Both the position numbers and the translations under genes were made by a program. A DNA stretch of 64,000 nucleotides, taken from contig KL647288.1 of NCBI GenBank assembly GCA_000727475.1, forward strand, positions 6,413,414 to 6,477,413, given 5' to 3'. This document shows, piece by piece, positions 34,265 to 45,600 of the stretch. Below the pieces are notes generated by a model. It was given only the letters and a program-made list of their open reading frames with translations, ran no database searches and was not told the origin of the DNA. Every line of letters begins with the position of its first letter. Position 1 is the stretch's first letter. The DNA comes from Sarcocystis neurona. Taxonomy: Eukaryota; Apicomplexa; Conoidasida; Eucoccidiorida; Sarcocystidae.

Positions 34265-34700
34265 CAGCAGTACAGCAACAGCAACAGGGGGCGCGGCGTA
34301 CCCGCAGGGAACAGGATCAGCAGCAGCAGCGGCACGAGTTCAAGTGGAACCAGGGAGAGCAGCGGCGAAAAAGGACAAGGATCATAGCTGCTGTAGGAGG
34401 GGTAGCAGCAACAGCAGCAGTCGTCGAAGCGAGAGCCTCGAAGCCGTAGTTGTAGCGGGGCAGGAAAAGGGGCAGCAACAGCAAGAGACGCACACTGGGC
34501 AGCAGCAATTTCAGCAGGGCCAGCAGCAGCAAGAGGAGCAGCAGCAGCGCGCAGCGACACAGAGAGCCACAAGCGGGACAGGAACCCTCGCAGTGCGCAA
34601 AGAAACAGAAAAGACAGGAGCACCAGGACGGGGGGCGCCGCTTGCAGCAGCAGTGCGACAAGTATCAGCGTAGCAGCACCAATACGAGCACTTCTACGGC
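34060..34700. repeat. CAG-rich block
   Basis: Dense CAG/AGC triplets on the + strand, mostly uninterrupted between 34,260 and 34,560. There is no CTG half on its right side. Confidence 0.7.
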
Positions 34701-34749
34701 ACCGGCCACAGAACTTGAGGCGACGCTCGAAGAACAAGAAAAGAAGTAA
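34456..34749 (+). CDS. Candidate terminal exon: Ser/Gln/Arg-rich with acidic tail
   Basis: A frame open from 34456 to a TAA encodes Arg/Ser-rich then Gln-rich sequence and finishes with STSTAPATELEATLEEQEKK. That last, non-repetitive acidic tail is the main evidence for coding. There is no ATG in the frame, so it would have to be spliced from upstream. An alternative + frame ends at 34,673 and the minus strand is open but purely Leu/Ala-rich. Confidence 0.35.
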   Translation, partial: RGRKRGSNSKRRTLGSSNFSRASSSKRSSSSAQRHREPQAGQEPSQCAKKQKRQEHQDGGRRLQQQCDKYQRSSTNTSTSTAPATELEATLEEQEKK

Positions 34750-35275
34750 AATATTAGTAGAAGGGATGTTGTTTCCATACGTTTGTATACGTGTGTTCTG
34801 GTAATCTCCTATAGTTGATGTATAATCCATGTGTGTGAGGTGGCCCCGTAGTTCGTGTACCTACTGGAGCTGGCCAGCAAGCCAGCGGTATGCAGAAGAT
34901 GGGCGTCGCGGTCTGCTGCAGCACAACAGAAGACAGAGAAAGTGAAGTCATTACCTGAGGAAAATAGATAAAAAGACAGGCAGCTGTCGTGGCGTTGATG
35001 GCGAGCTGCAGTCAGCAGCGCACCAGCAGCACAAACGCAGCCAGAAACACGAAAGACACCTGTGTCAACATTTTCGCAGAAATCACACGAATGGCACATC
35101 ACTTTCACGGAAAAAAGAACTTTTGAAGATATCTCGCATCTGCAACAGACAAACGGAGGAACACCAGGCAGGAAAACCCCCTCGTTTCTATCCACATACG
35201 TATACAATTTACATAGGTCCACATGCAGTCGTACACCTGTATTCAAAGACACAGAGAGGTTCCATTTGGTTCACA

Positions 35276-35546
35276 TATTCGGCGTCTACATGCGCAGTCC
35301 TCATTATATTGATTTCTGTGTCTTTGTCTCTCTCTCTGTACACACATGTGAGTGAACTTGAGAGTGACACATACAAAGGACGTGCACAGACACATCACCC
35401 TGTACACGCATACTCCGACTGTACATGCGCAATCATATTTACACTGATTTCTCTGTCTCTGTCTCTGTATATATATACGCACGTGTGTGAACTTGAGAGT
35501 GACATACCCAAAAGACGTGTACAGAAAGATTCACGTGTACCCGCAT
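35276..35546 (+). repeat. 135-bp tandem duplication
   Basis: Two diverged copies offset by 135 bases: TACATGCGCA at 35287 and 35422, and GAACTTGAGAGTGACA at 35354 and 35489. The period is a multiple of three, so one + frame stays open across both copies and repeats a hydrophobic stretch plus HVxELESD. No ATG begins that frame. The frame continues to a coding-like tail (ASEETLPEAPLVTEVPA) ending at 35,680. Confidence 0.8.
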
Positions 35547-36860
35547 ACTCATTTGTAGCAATACTCGCTAGTGAAGAGACCCTTCCGGAGGCGCCTCTAG
35601 TAACAGAAGTACCAGCGCTGTGCCTTGCACACATAGACCTAGGAGATACTTTTGCGCGAGAGAGTCTACTCACGCTTTAGCATAGGCAGTCATTCCCCCC
35701 TTCGATGACGCGCAGCAGCAGCAGCACGAATCGGGCAGCCCCGTGTAGGCAGCAGAAGTCATCTTCCCAAAAAAAGAAGTTGCGGCACGTGCACGAGGTA
35801 GAATCGGCATACAATCGCCCTTGCAGAGACATCCATATATGTATGACTTGTCCTTTTACGTGTACAAATGAATCCTCAAGCAGACGGACAGAGACATCCT
35901 CACACACACGAAGGTATGTGCAAGAGACGCACTGACAGATAAATAGGCATCCACACATACACACATGGGCACACATATATATATATATATGCCCAGGTGG
36001 ACTTTCGTTGGTGATAGACTGTTGGTGATACACAGGCAACTATCCTATAATGCCTGCTTACACCTGTGAAAGAGCAAACATTCACCAAAGGAGGCAAACA
36101 GTAGCGAACGAGGACACCCGCACAAACGTACGGAGGGCGTATACACCCAGCAGTCGAGCATACATATGTACATGTACATACGTAGGTGCACGGGTACACG
36201 TCTGTGTGTCTTCGTATCTCTGTATGTAGAGAGAGACAGGCAGAGAAGAGATGCAGAGCGCTACTACGAGGGAGACGCAAATAATTAACTCCGTTCACGT
36301 CAGCTTCTAGTGGCGCGAAAGAAGACGCATCCGGACACAACCGGACGGCGTAAGTCTTCACATATATGTATGAATGCTGCACATAGTTTCTGAAAGAGAG
36401 ATGTGGATAGAGGATGTATGAGGTGCTTTCGGCAGGCAGAAGAGAAGTGGGTCCACGTCTGGGCACAGACTCTATGCACCCTCATCTACACAGGTATACA
36501 TACATATATTTGTACGCATACGTACGCATATTTATGTGTATGTTCGCATGCATATATATATATATATGTGTGCCCACACACAAGTATATACATGGGTATA
36601 CGTAAATAATTAGGTATATACATATACACATATGTATACTCATACATTATATACATATATTATACATATACATACATATATGCGTAAATACATATATATG
36701 TATACGTACACATATATATATATATATATATATGTCCACGTACACATGTGTGTACATGCTGCTACGAAAATAATTACATATATACTTATACGCGTATGTA
36801 TACTCACAAACTATGTACCAGTATATCTATATCTATCTATATATATATATATATATGCAG

Positions 36861-37031
36861 ATGAAATGCCTATCAACACTGCTGCCGCTGGGCTTATGCA
36901 CGTGTACTGATTTAGAGCGTACCAGCACTCCTGCCGCCATTAGGGAGAGGAGTGGAACGATGATGCCGATAAGAGGGCTGCTAAGAAAAAGGAGAAAAGC
37001 GGCTAACGCAAGAAGAGCGGCAGCGAAGCAG
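36861..37031 (+). CDS. Candidate exon: basic N-terminal segment
   Basis: Directly after a TATATATGCAG acceptor, an ATG frame encodes 57 residues: a hydrophobic start MKCLSTLLPLGLCTC, then a Thr/Pro/Ala segment and a basic helix RGLLRKRRKAANARRAAAK, ending at CAG/GTAACG. The other two + frames are closed. The minus strand across the same bases gives a strongly hydrophobic frame with no ATG. It could be an organelle-targeting leader exon, but no downstream exon was found. Confidence 0.3.
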
Positions 37032-37599
37032 GTAACGGGCGGTAGAAGCAGCAGCGCTGCCAGCAGCAGCCACAAGAGTCTCTCCTGCTTTTTGTCCTGC
37101 TGCTGTTGCTGCTTCTCCTCGTCCCTCTCCTCGTCCCTCTGCGCGGAAAAGCAGCAGCAGTAACCGCGGCGACACGCACGCCGGCACGATACAAGCAGCA
37201 GAAGCCAGGCACAGAGACAAACAGGCAAGCTAATAACAGAAGGGGCCACCACAGACAGAGTCAAACAAGCAGGCTTAGCTGTTTGCGTTGAAAAAAGTGT
37301 ACCATGCTAGAAAACGGCAAAGTGACACTGTGTGGGCACACGTGGAGAGAGAAGGGAGGAAAGAAATGAAGGATATAAAGACCCGTACGCAGGAGGACAT
37401 CTGAGTATTCATGTTTATTATGGCAGGTGATGTAGACACGCATAAGATACAGATGTAAAGGAGTGCGCCAGGGTGCTTCTGTTGCACCGGTCAACTGCTA
37501 TCAGAAACCTGCATCTGCCAAGGACTCTCTCTCCCACGACGCCGGAAGAGATCTCAGCCGTGAGAAGGCAATGAGTCCAGTACAAGGACTGCCTTGACT

Positions 37600-38216
37600 G
37601 GTGTACGTACACCACATACCGCGCTTGAACGAGTGGAACGCAGATGCGCGGGCGACTTTCGGAGTTAACGCTCTCTCCGGTGTACGTGTACGTCGCAAAG
37701 TAAATACGTCTGAATTGACAGATTTTTTGACCCACGCCACCTGCAGTGTACACGCAGCGCGACCAGGTTTAAAAGTATGAAACAGGGAAGTGGCTACGCG
37801 CGAGAAAGACACACGCCTTCTTTCAGGTGTCTAGACGCTCTAAGAATTACCCACCCCCACCGGTTGCATTCTTTCAGCACAGCTGCAACTCTGTATCTTC
37901 GGCAAGACACACTCGCAAACTCCCATGTACACCACACTTCTGCGGTGTATACGCCGTTTGCAGAAACCTGTGAAACATCGTTTTTTTGTAAGAGCGTGTC
38001 ACTGGCATCTCCCGCCAGTGTACGTACACCTCAAAATTTCGCACGACTGTCGACGCTGTTGCAGTGTACATACGCCTCAACGTTCACGTGGAGACAACCA
38101 TACGATGTACATAGACCGCACACCGGTGCAGCTACAAAGGCGTCCCAAAACAATGGCACAGTGCAGCTTCATCCGTTCCGGCGCTACGCTTTCACTCCCT
38201 CCGGTGTACGTACACT
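37600..38216. repeat. Cluster of palindromic GTGTACGTACAC-type sites
   Basis: A perfect 14-base palindrome GGTGTACGTACACC lies at 37600. Variants follow at 37679, 37746, 37944 (GGTGTATACGCC), 38017 (AGTGTACGTACACC), 38063, 38105 and 38203 (GGTGTACGTACACT). Spacing ranges from about 40 to 200 bases. The sequence between them is unique and has no clear gene. Confidence 0.75.
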
Positions 38217-38394
38217 ATATTTCGCGTCGCGTGATACACCACCACGGCAAAACGCAGTCGCGTAAGCTGCACTTTCTTCGATTCGCAGCAAGTGTTCGCG
38301 TTTCCTCTGCTGGGCGTTTCCACACACACAGACAACAGAGTACGGCTGTGATGCACAAGACGTTCTTCGCTCGATAAAGAGTGCCGCGACAGGC

Positions 38395-38830
38395 ACAACT
38401 GCTGCTGCTGCTGCTGCGTCCGCTGCTGCGTTGGGGGTAGTTGTCGTTGTAACCACTTCACTATCTTCTGCTGCTAATGCTGCTCCTTGACTTTGCAGGT
38501 AGTGTGGCCGCAGCTGTAGGTGCCGCCACTGCAGCTGCTTGAGTATGTTGCTGCTGCTGCTGGACGTGCTGCGCCTGCAGCTGTTGCCGTGTGTGCCGTT
38601 GCTGCGGTTGCTCACTATCGAAGAGAAAGCTCTTCCCTCGCCGTCGAGTAAGGGCAACATGGCCAGGACCATCGCCGGCGCCAACCCGCATAACTGCGCG
38701 CGAAACGGCACAGCACCAGCAGCACCAACAGAGCACAGCAACACACCAATAGCAGCAGCAGCAGCGCCAGCAACAGCACGCTATCAGCTACAGCAGCAGC
38801 AGCAGCAACGCGCCAGGCAGCAGTAGGAGC
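38395..38830. repeat. CTG block switching to CAG
   Basis: CTG runs at 38,400-38,570 are followed by CAG runs at 38,700-38,825, the reverse order of the blocks further left. Frames on both strands are repeat translations. Bases 38,831-39,328 to the right are simple-sequence and gene-free. Confidence 0.75.
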
Positions 38831-39328
38831 AGCGGCAACGCATCGAGCCACGGGCAGTGACTACGGAATTGACAGCACCTCCGTAATCTATCTCTCTTCT
38901 TCACCGAGCGTAGTCTCCTGAAAACGCACCCAGACGCGCAGAACCTACCTCCACCCGCGCACTGCTGCGCCCATATATATATATATATACGAGTGTCTAT
39001 CTATCTCTCTATACAGGTACGTCGACGTGGGTACACAGGTGCACGAGAGAGTAAAGGTGAACATTCGCAGAAGTCTAGGATTTGCACACATACTTAAAAA
39101 GGGGCCACACGCTGACTCATACATACATACACATATGCATACGTACGCATATTTACGTACAGATTCACATGTAATAGACACATTGCAGATGTACATATTC
39201 GTGTGTGCGCTTATGTGTACTTCTACGTACAGATCCACGTGTGGACAAAGGAAGATAATTGGTGTATACGAAATATATATATATACACATCTATGTAAGC
39301 TGCATAGATGTTTATCAATATATACATC

Positions 39329-41902
39329 TCAACATAAACGAAGCGGTATGTGATGTAGCCTCACAGGCAGACAAGCAAGAGCAAGCAGTCCAAGAGCAGC
39401 GGTGAGAGGGATGACGGTGACGATAAGAGAAGGGAGCAGTGATGCGTAAAGAATCTCCCGCTGTGTCCACTTTGTTGTCCTTATTTTTGTCAACAGTTTG
39501 CCAATATATGCACAAACGCCTTTAAGTCTTGCATTTTCCAGCTGCCGTCCTCCTTCTCTTTCCTCCCCTTCCTTTTGCTCTTCCTTCTCCCCGAGTTTCC
39601 CCTCCACACTCTCTGCCGTTGATGCTACTGAGAGACCCTCTGCCGGTGTCGTCATCGGCGTTGCTGCTGCTGCTGCTGCTTGTTGTTGTTGTTCAGTTTT
39701 CCTTTCTTCAACTCCAAGTTTCACGCATTTATGTTTGTTCAAATGCTGTCGTTCCTCTTCGTCTGTGCCTGTGGGGTCTCCCTCTCCCTTTCGTCTGCCG
39801 CTGACACTCTCTGCTGCAGTCGCGTCTCCTCCCTGCAGTCGCTGCCGTGGAGCGCCTGCTGCTGCGCTTTCCGCGGGAGTCACACGAACAGCAGCGGCAG
39901 CACGTGTAGCAGCTGCAGCAGCGGAAGGTCTGACAGCGTGAGAGGGAGGGAAAGGACGAGCAGGAGGAAGTGTCGCAGCAGCGCGGTCAACCGTGGACGC
40001 AGCAGGAGGAGCCCCCGCAAATCGAGGAGCAGGAAAAAGAGAAGCAGCAGCAGCAGTTGTAGCACGGGCAACAGCAGGGAACCCAGCATCAGGAGAAGCG
40101 ACATATGCAGGTGGTGGCGCAGGCGGAGTGAGGAGAAAAAACGACGGCGAAGAGGCATACGGAACCGCAGCAAACCCGCACGGTGTGGCTGCATCAGGGG
40201 AGGAGGTGGCGGAGGAAGAGCAGAATGCAGGATCAAAGGAAGAAGCAGCACGACAGGACAGAGACGCAACCAAATGCGAGGCACAGACACGGTCTTGCTG
40301 CTGCTCTCCGTGGGCCGGCACAACACTGGCTTGACCAGCACTTGTATGGGATTCCGTGTACGGCAACCCCGCGACATCTGCAGTGATAGTTTCGTTTTGC
40401 GGAAGAAAGGAAGAATTTTGTCCGCTCTTCTTCCTCGTCTCTTTGGACGCAGACCCCACTGCGTAGCCTTCCGCTCTGTCCAAACGCAGGTCACACGACA
40501 AGGCAGCAGCAGCAACAGAGGCATTTCGAAGGGCAGTTCCGTCAGGAACCGCAAGTGGAATCAGAGTCATATTCATAGCAGCAGCAGTAGCAGCAGTAAC
40601 AGGTACTGCAGAAGCCGAAGCACGTTGTCCCTTCCCCTCCCCACCACGACGCTCATCTTTTTCAAGCTCTTCTCTCTGCATCAATTTAGCCGCTTCCTTC
40701 TTTTCCTCTGTCTGAAGCGGCTGCTGTTCCGGAAGAGAAGCTTCTTCTCTTTGAACAAGACGAGGAGATCTTTTTCTTTGTTGATCTGCTACAGCGCAGG
40801 AACAGAACTTTTTCTTCCGTTCCTTCTGCCTCCCCTCTTTCTCTTCGTCCTCCTCCTCTGTCACAACAGGAGCAGGACCAGCGACAGTCACCGTTGCGTT
40901 TTCTGGTGCTTTCGGTCCGGCCACGTCATTTCTCCTTCTTCGATTCAAAGGCTCGTCTTCTGCACAATTCCTTCTCTCTTCTTCACCGGGTGCGTCGTCC
41001 TTCCCTTCTATCTTTCCACCTTCCCATTCACACCGTCGTCGCCCTCTTTGCTGTTGCAGGGCTTTTTCTCTTCCCCCCGCTCTCTTTCCTCCTGTTCCCT
41101 CTCCACTACGTAAACCCTCTCTTGGCGCTGCACCTGCTGTTGAAGCTTCTGCGGTTGCTGCAGGAGCACCTCGTTCTTCTGTTGCTGCTGCTGCTCCGCC
41201 CCGTGCCTTTATTGTCGCTGCTGCTAGAGTTTCTTCAGGAGCTCTGAAACGCTGCTGCTGCCCCTTCTCTAAAATTGTGCCTTCGCCGTCTCCTCTTCCC
41301 TCTCGTTCTCGTGCACGTTCTTCTCCCTCTTCACACTCTCGTACCCAACGGTCTGTTCCTTCGCCTAGAAAGTCTCCGCCTTTCACATAACTTCCGAATT
41401 CATCCAAGTCTTCAACTGTATCTCCTTCCTCCTCTCTTTTCCGCCACGCAAGTCTACCCTCCTCTCTGTGGCCGTTTCTGCCGTTTTTTCCCCTCCTTTC
41501 GTCTTCTCTGCCTCCTTCTTCAACTGTTACTGCCGCGACTCTCCCAGAACGTTTCTCTTCTTCTTTCTCTTCTACTTCTTCATCTTCTTCGTCCTGGTCT
41601 TCGCTCAATTCGATCGCGTCATATATCACCACAGACTTCCCGGACTCAGACGGAGACAATTCACGCTCGAGCTGTTGCTGCTCCCCCTGCTGCTGCTTGC
41701 GCGACTCCTCTTGCCGCTGTTGCAGCTTGTTCTCTTCGGTATTCGTTCCGCTGCTGCCTTCTGCCGCCGCACCAGGATGAGCACCACACATACAGCAACA
41801 ACAAAACATAGACGCAAGAGCAGCAGCAGCGCAGCAGGACAGATCCGAAGCAAGGACAGTAGGCGTGTCTTGAAACGCAGACATGTCACGCTCTTGCACC
41901 AT
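39329..41902 (-). CDS. Large acidic/Ala-rich membrane protein, single exon
   Basis: An ATG frame of 857 codons ending in TGA. Near the N-terminus is a Cys-rich hydrophobic stretch (residues about 18-40, including SMFCCCCMCG) that could be a membrane anchor or palmitoylation site. An acidic run lies at about 101-117, charged Glu/Lys/Arg-rich sequence to about 430, an Ala/Pro/Ser-rich region to about 700, and a Gln/Ala run. The C-terminus is not repetitive: RLKGVCAYIGKLLTK, then a strong hydrophobic segment (about 817-848) and LHHIPLRLC. This suggests a tail-anchored or two-anchor protein. The purine bias of this strand explains some Glu/Lys content, but the length, start codon and unique tail argue for a real gene. 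No family is recognised. Confidence 0.7.
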   Translation of the reverse strand: MVQERDMSAFQDTPTVLASDLSCCAAAALASMFCCCCMCGAHPGAAAEGSSGTNTEENKLQQRQEESRKQQQGEQQQLERELSPSESGKSVVIYDAIELSEDQDEEDEEVEEKEEEKRSGRVAAVTVEEGGREDERRGKNGRNGHREEGRLAWRKREEEGDTVEDLDEFGSYVKGGDFLGEGTDRWVRECEEGEERAREREGRGDGEGTILEKGQQQRFRAPEETLAAATIKARGGAAAATEERGAPAATAEASTAGAAPREGLRSGEGTGGKRAGGREKALQQQRGRRRCEWEGGKIEGKDDAPGEEERRNCAEDEPLNRRRRNDVAGPKAPENATVTVAGPAPVVTEEEDEEKEGRQKERKKKFCSCAVADQQRKRSPRLVQREEASLPEQQPLQTEEKKEAAKLMQREELEKDERRGGEGKGQRASASAVPVTAATAAAMNMTLIPLAVPDGTALRNASVAAAALSCDLRLDRAEGYAVGSASKETRKKSGQNSSFLPQNETITADVAGLPYTESHTSAGQASVVPAHGEQQQDRVCASHLVASLSCRAASSFDPAFCSSSATSSPDAATPCGFAAVPYASSPSFFLLTPPAPPPAYVASPDAGFPAVARATTAAAASLFPAPRFAGAPPAASTVDRAAATLPPARPFPPSHAVRPSAAAAATRAAAAVRVTPAESAAAGAPRQRLQGGDATAAESVSGRRKGEGDPTGTDEEERQHLNKHKCVKLGVEERKTEQQQQAAAAAATPMTTPAEGLSVASTAESVEGKLGEKEEQKEGEEREGGRQLENARLKGVCAYIGKLLTKIRTTKWTQREILYASLLPSLIVTVIPLTAALGLLALACLPVRLHHIPLRLC

Positions 41903-42620
41903 CTAACAAGAATTACAACCTCGTGGACAGTTCCGTTTCTCTCTCTTGATAACGTGTTCTTCATCAAGTCAATACAAGATTTCACGCCGCTGCTGCTGCC
42001 GCTGCTGCTGCAGTGTTCCTGCCGCTGCAGTGCTCCTGCTGTTACAGTGCTCCTGCAGCTGCAGTGTTCCTGCTGCTGCAGTGTTCCTGCTGCTGCAGTG
42101 TTCCTGCTGCGGGCAACGTGATGTTTTCATTCTTGTGAAATATGGCTGAGACTGCTGCCCCTGGTGTCAGATTGCTGCAGCTGCTGCGTTCCACCTTTAC
42201 GACTCTTACTCCCGCTGCTGCCTCTGCTGCTGCTGCAGCATTAGTGCCGTCCGGCTAAAAGAGAAAAGTCAAATCTCAGTCGAAAAACTGTGCCACTGCG
42301 ACGGCGTAGAAAATTCGCACACCAGGCGAAGAAAGTCTAACCTGCTGTGCTCTTGCTGCTGCCTTTTAACCTGTCTGCTGCCGGCGATGCGACGCTGTTA
42401 CTAGTGTTGCCGTCTCTGCTGAACTCGTCGTCTTCCACTTCATCATCTGCTTCTTCCAAATATTTATCTGCTCTTCTCAAACAGCTGTAGCTCCTCCTAC
42501 CGCTGCTGCTGCCTGTCCTGCTGCTCCTCTTCGTGCTGCCGCTGTTGTCGCCTTCTGTGTGCTACGCAACTGCTACTGCTGTTGTTGCTACTATACATCT
42601 ATATACGTGAATATCTATTT
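41903..42620. other. Interval between the two large minus-strand genes
   Basis: About 720 bases with CTG-rich sequence and the 17-bp repeat. It should contain the 3' UTR of the gene to the right and the promoter of the gene to the left. No recognisable motif is seen. Confidence 0.5.
42011..42112. repeat. 17-bp tandem repeat, six copies
   Basis: CAGTGTTCCTGCTGCTG-like units start at 42011, 42028, 42045, 42062, 42079 and 42096. The last copies are identical. The period is not a multiple of three. It sits in the interval between the two large minus-strand genes, about 110 bases upstream of the 857-codon start. Confidence 0.9.
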
Positions 42621-45600
42621 CTAAGTATACACATTTATATATATATAATGTCGCGCGTCGTTACCTGTGTTGCTGCTTCTGGTACTACCGTTGGTAGAGG
42701 CGTCCAGAGTGCGTTGCAGCAGCACCAGACCGTCGTAATTCTTTGAAAATGCAACAGCAGCAGAATTCAACATTGTAAAACCTTCTTCAGATTCACACTC
42801 CTGCTCCTCCTCCTTCTCTCCCTCCTGCTGCAATTTTGGCCCCTGCTCTCTTTTTTCTTTCTTCTCCTCGTCCTCCTCCTCCTCGCCGTCTTCCTTTCCT
42901 TCCTCCTGCTTGTGCTCCTCCGTCCCCCAATCTTGTGAACACTCCTCGTGACGCTGCTGCTGTTGCTGCTCCGTTTGCTGCTGCTGCTGGTGCTCCGTCT
43001 GCTGCTGTTGTTGCAACTCCAATACCTTTTCTTTCTCCTGCCACACCTGAACTCCTACCAGGTACTGCTGTTGGTGGTGCAGCTCTCGTTGATGCAGCTG
43101 TTGTTGTTGCAGCTGTTGCTGTTGCAGCTGTTTCTGTTGCAGCTGTTGCTGTTGCAGCTGTTGCCGTTGCAGCAGTTGCTGTTGCAGCAGTTGCTGTTGC
43201 AGCAGTTGCTGTTGCGGCTGTTGATGCAGCGCATGACGACATCTTTTATTTTCTTCTTCGGTGTGTCTCTTCCCCTCTTCCGTGACGTCTCCATGGGAAA
43301 AGTGAGCAACCGAAGGAACAAGGCTTCTCTCAATATCTTCCTGCTGCACGCCGCAGAATCCTTCACCAGCCGTCGTCAGAGCTGCACCACCAGCAGCAGC
43401 AGCACATCGGCCAAACACAGGAGCGGCAGGATATCCTGGACTACTTGGGGGAATTCGCGCAGTGATCTCTGAGAACGAAAACCTGCCGCCACCAGCAGCA
43501 GCAGGAAGAGGAGGACCCGAAGCGGCACTGGGTAATACAGAAGCGCGATCCCACGTATCTGCTGCTGCAGGAGCAGCTGCCGCTGTCACAGCAACGCGAG
43601 CAGCAGTGTCAGCGGGATGAAGTGTCACCAATCCAGACGATAACGAGAAATCATCTTCAGGGACTTCGAGAAGTTTTTCTTCCGACACTTCTAACTGCGC
43701 TGCTGTTTTAATCACCGCCAAGTTCTCGCCCGCGGCCTCCGCGGCTTCCTCTTTTTCGCCTATTACTGTTGCGTGTCCACACGCACGTGCTGCCGCTAAT
43801 CTCCCCCCCGAAACCACGACTTCCTTCTCCGTCGGTGCCATAGATGCCGCTCCTCTTCCTTCTCTGTCTTCTACTGCCGGTCCCTCGTCTGACGCTGCTG
43901 CCTCCTCCTTAGTCGCTGTCGCTGATGCTGTCTCTTTCCTTCTTGACGACCTCTCAGTCTGTGGCGACTGTTTTGTCGCTGCCGCTGCTGCAGCCGCCGA
44001 CTCGCCTCGTTGTTGTGACTTGTCATTCGCTTCGACAGCAGCTGGGATGGCAGCACCACTGCCTTCAACAGCAGCAGCAACGGCGGGGAAATCCGTTTCC
44101 TCGTCCTGCTGCTGCTCTTTTGGGAGCAAACCGAGCACCTCCATTATATCAACTAAGAGGGCACAATCTTCTTCCACCTCTTCTTTTTGCCGTCTCCGCT
44201 CCTTATCCGCGCCGCCCACACGATAATCTGCAGCTGGCGAGGCAGATTCACCAGCAGCAGTGACGCTATACGCCGAGGCAACAGTGCTGTCTCCAGCAGC
44301 AGCAGCTCTATTCTTAGCAGTAGTAATAGCAGCAGGTGCGACGGCCGGACGAAGAAGGGGAGCTTCAGCAGCAGCAACGCCAGAAGGAGAACAAACAGGT
44401 GGAAAAATAGCTGTATCAGTCACAGGAGCACCAGATGCAGATGAAGAATCTTGTGAAGTTGTTTTTCGCGTGTGCAATGGGGAAACACATGTTGGGCTTT
44501 CCCTTTCGAATGGTGACCCTGCCAGCAACAGCAGCAGCGCCTCTCCGTAATGAGGAAGGACGACGTCTCCCTCAGCAGTGTAGCTGCTGGTGCTAAACGT
44601 GCTGCAGTCACTACGTTGTCTCTGGTCTTCACCTGTCTCTGTCTCTCGATTCTCGGTGGTGCAGCCCCACTTCTCTGAGTCCTCTCTGTCTTCTACACTT
44701 TTCCGTTCTACTACTTCTGCTTCGCAGCTGCAGTAGCGATGGTGAATTCCGTGTGAAGGTTTTGATTCTCTGCCCTCCTTCTCAGCAGTGCAGCAGTTGA
44801 AGAACCAGCAACTAAAGTTGCTGGCGTGAAAACAGGAAAGAGACTTCAGCTGCTGTTGTTGCTCTACCGCTGTTGTGTTTCCTTCTGATGCTGCTGCTTC
44901 TCCTGCTGGTGTCGGCAGCGAGGTGTATTCACAACTAATCGCAGAACACTTCTGCTGTTTCAAAAAAGTGCTATTGAGACCCTCAAGTGCGCACCCGCTG
45001 CGGCTACCTGCTGCAGAACAGCACAAGTCGTTGCATTCCTTTTTACCCACGCCGCTGCTGCTCTTGTTGTCTGAGTCGAAGCAGATGCTGCCTCCCTGGG
45101 CTCGTTCCCCTACTTCTTCGCTGCAGCTGCTGTTGGCTGTACTGACGGCAATGCTGCTGCTTCTCCTCACACAAGGTACCCTGCTGCTGCTGCTGGGGGT
45201 GCCGGGGGACACAGGGCAGCAGCTGCTGCTCTTCCAGTTGGTGCAAAGCTCTTCGGCGCTGCTGAGCGAGTTCCTAGTGCTGTTCTGCCTCCTTGTGTTC
45301 GCAAACTCGTTGATGTTGCTCTTCGTGGACTCTTCCTCTTCGACCTCAACACCGTGCTCGCAAAGTACACAGCCGTCGTTATTGCTGCTGTTGCCATTTG
45401 CTGGCAGCCCCGTCCCTGAGACACTCTGTTGCCGCGTCGCAGCAACAACCACCGACGCAAAACTCTGGCCTTCTTCCTTTAGGACGTGCTGATGTGGTGC
45501 AACTTCGAAAACCTTGCGATGGATGCGGCAGGCAGGACGGCAGCAGCAACTCCTCTCCTGCAACAGCTGTTCCCCCTCTTTCCCACCTTTCCCTGCGGCA

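Noticed and set aside
34261..34830. Leu/Ala/Cys-rich minus-strand frame of 189 codons
   Set aside because: It is the antisense of a CAG block whose + strand carries a non-repetitive acidic tail; the hydrophobicity is a repeat artefact.
36833..37264. Hydrophobic minus-strand frame that looks like a small multi-pass membrane protein
   Set aside because: No ATG starts it; Leu/Ala runs arise from the complement of CAG/GCA triplets, and the + strand has an exon-like stretch with splice sites in the same place.
39680..41113. A 477-codon + strand frame opposite the 857-codon gene
   Set aside because: It is the complement of a purine-rich coding strand. It reads as Arg/Ser then Leu/Phe runs and lacks the unique C-terminus seen on the minus strand.
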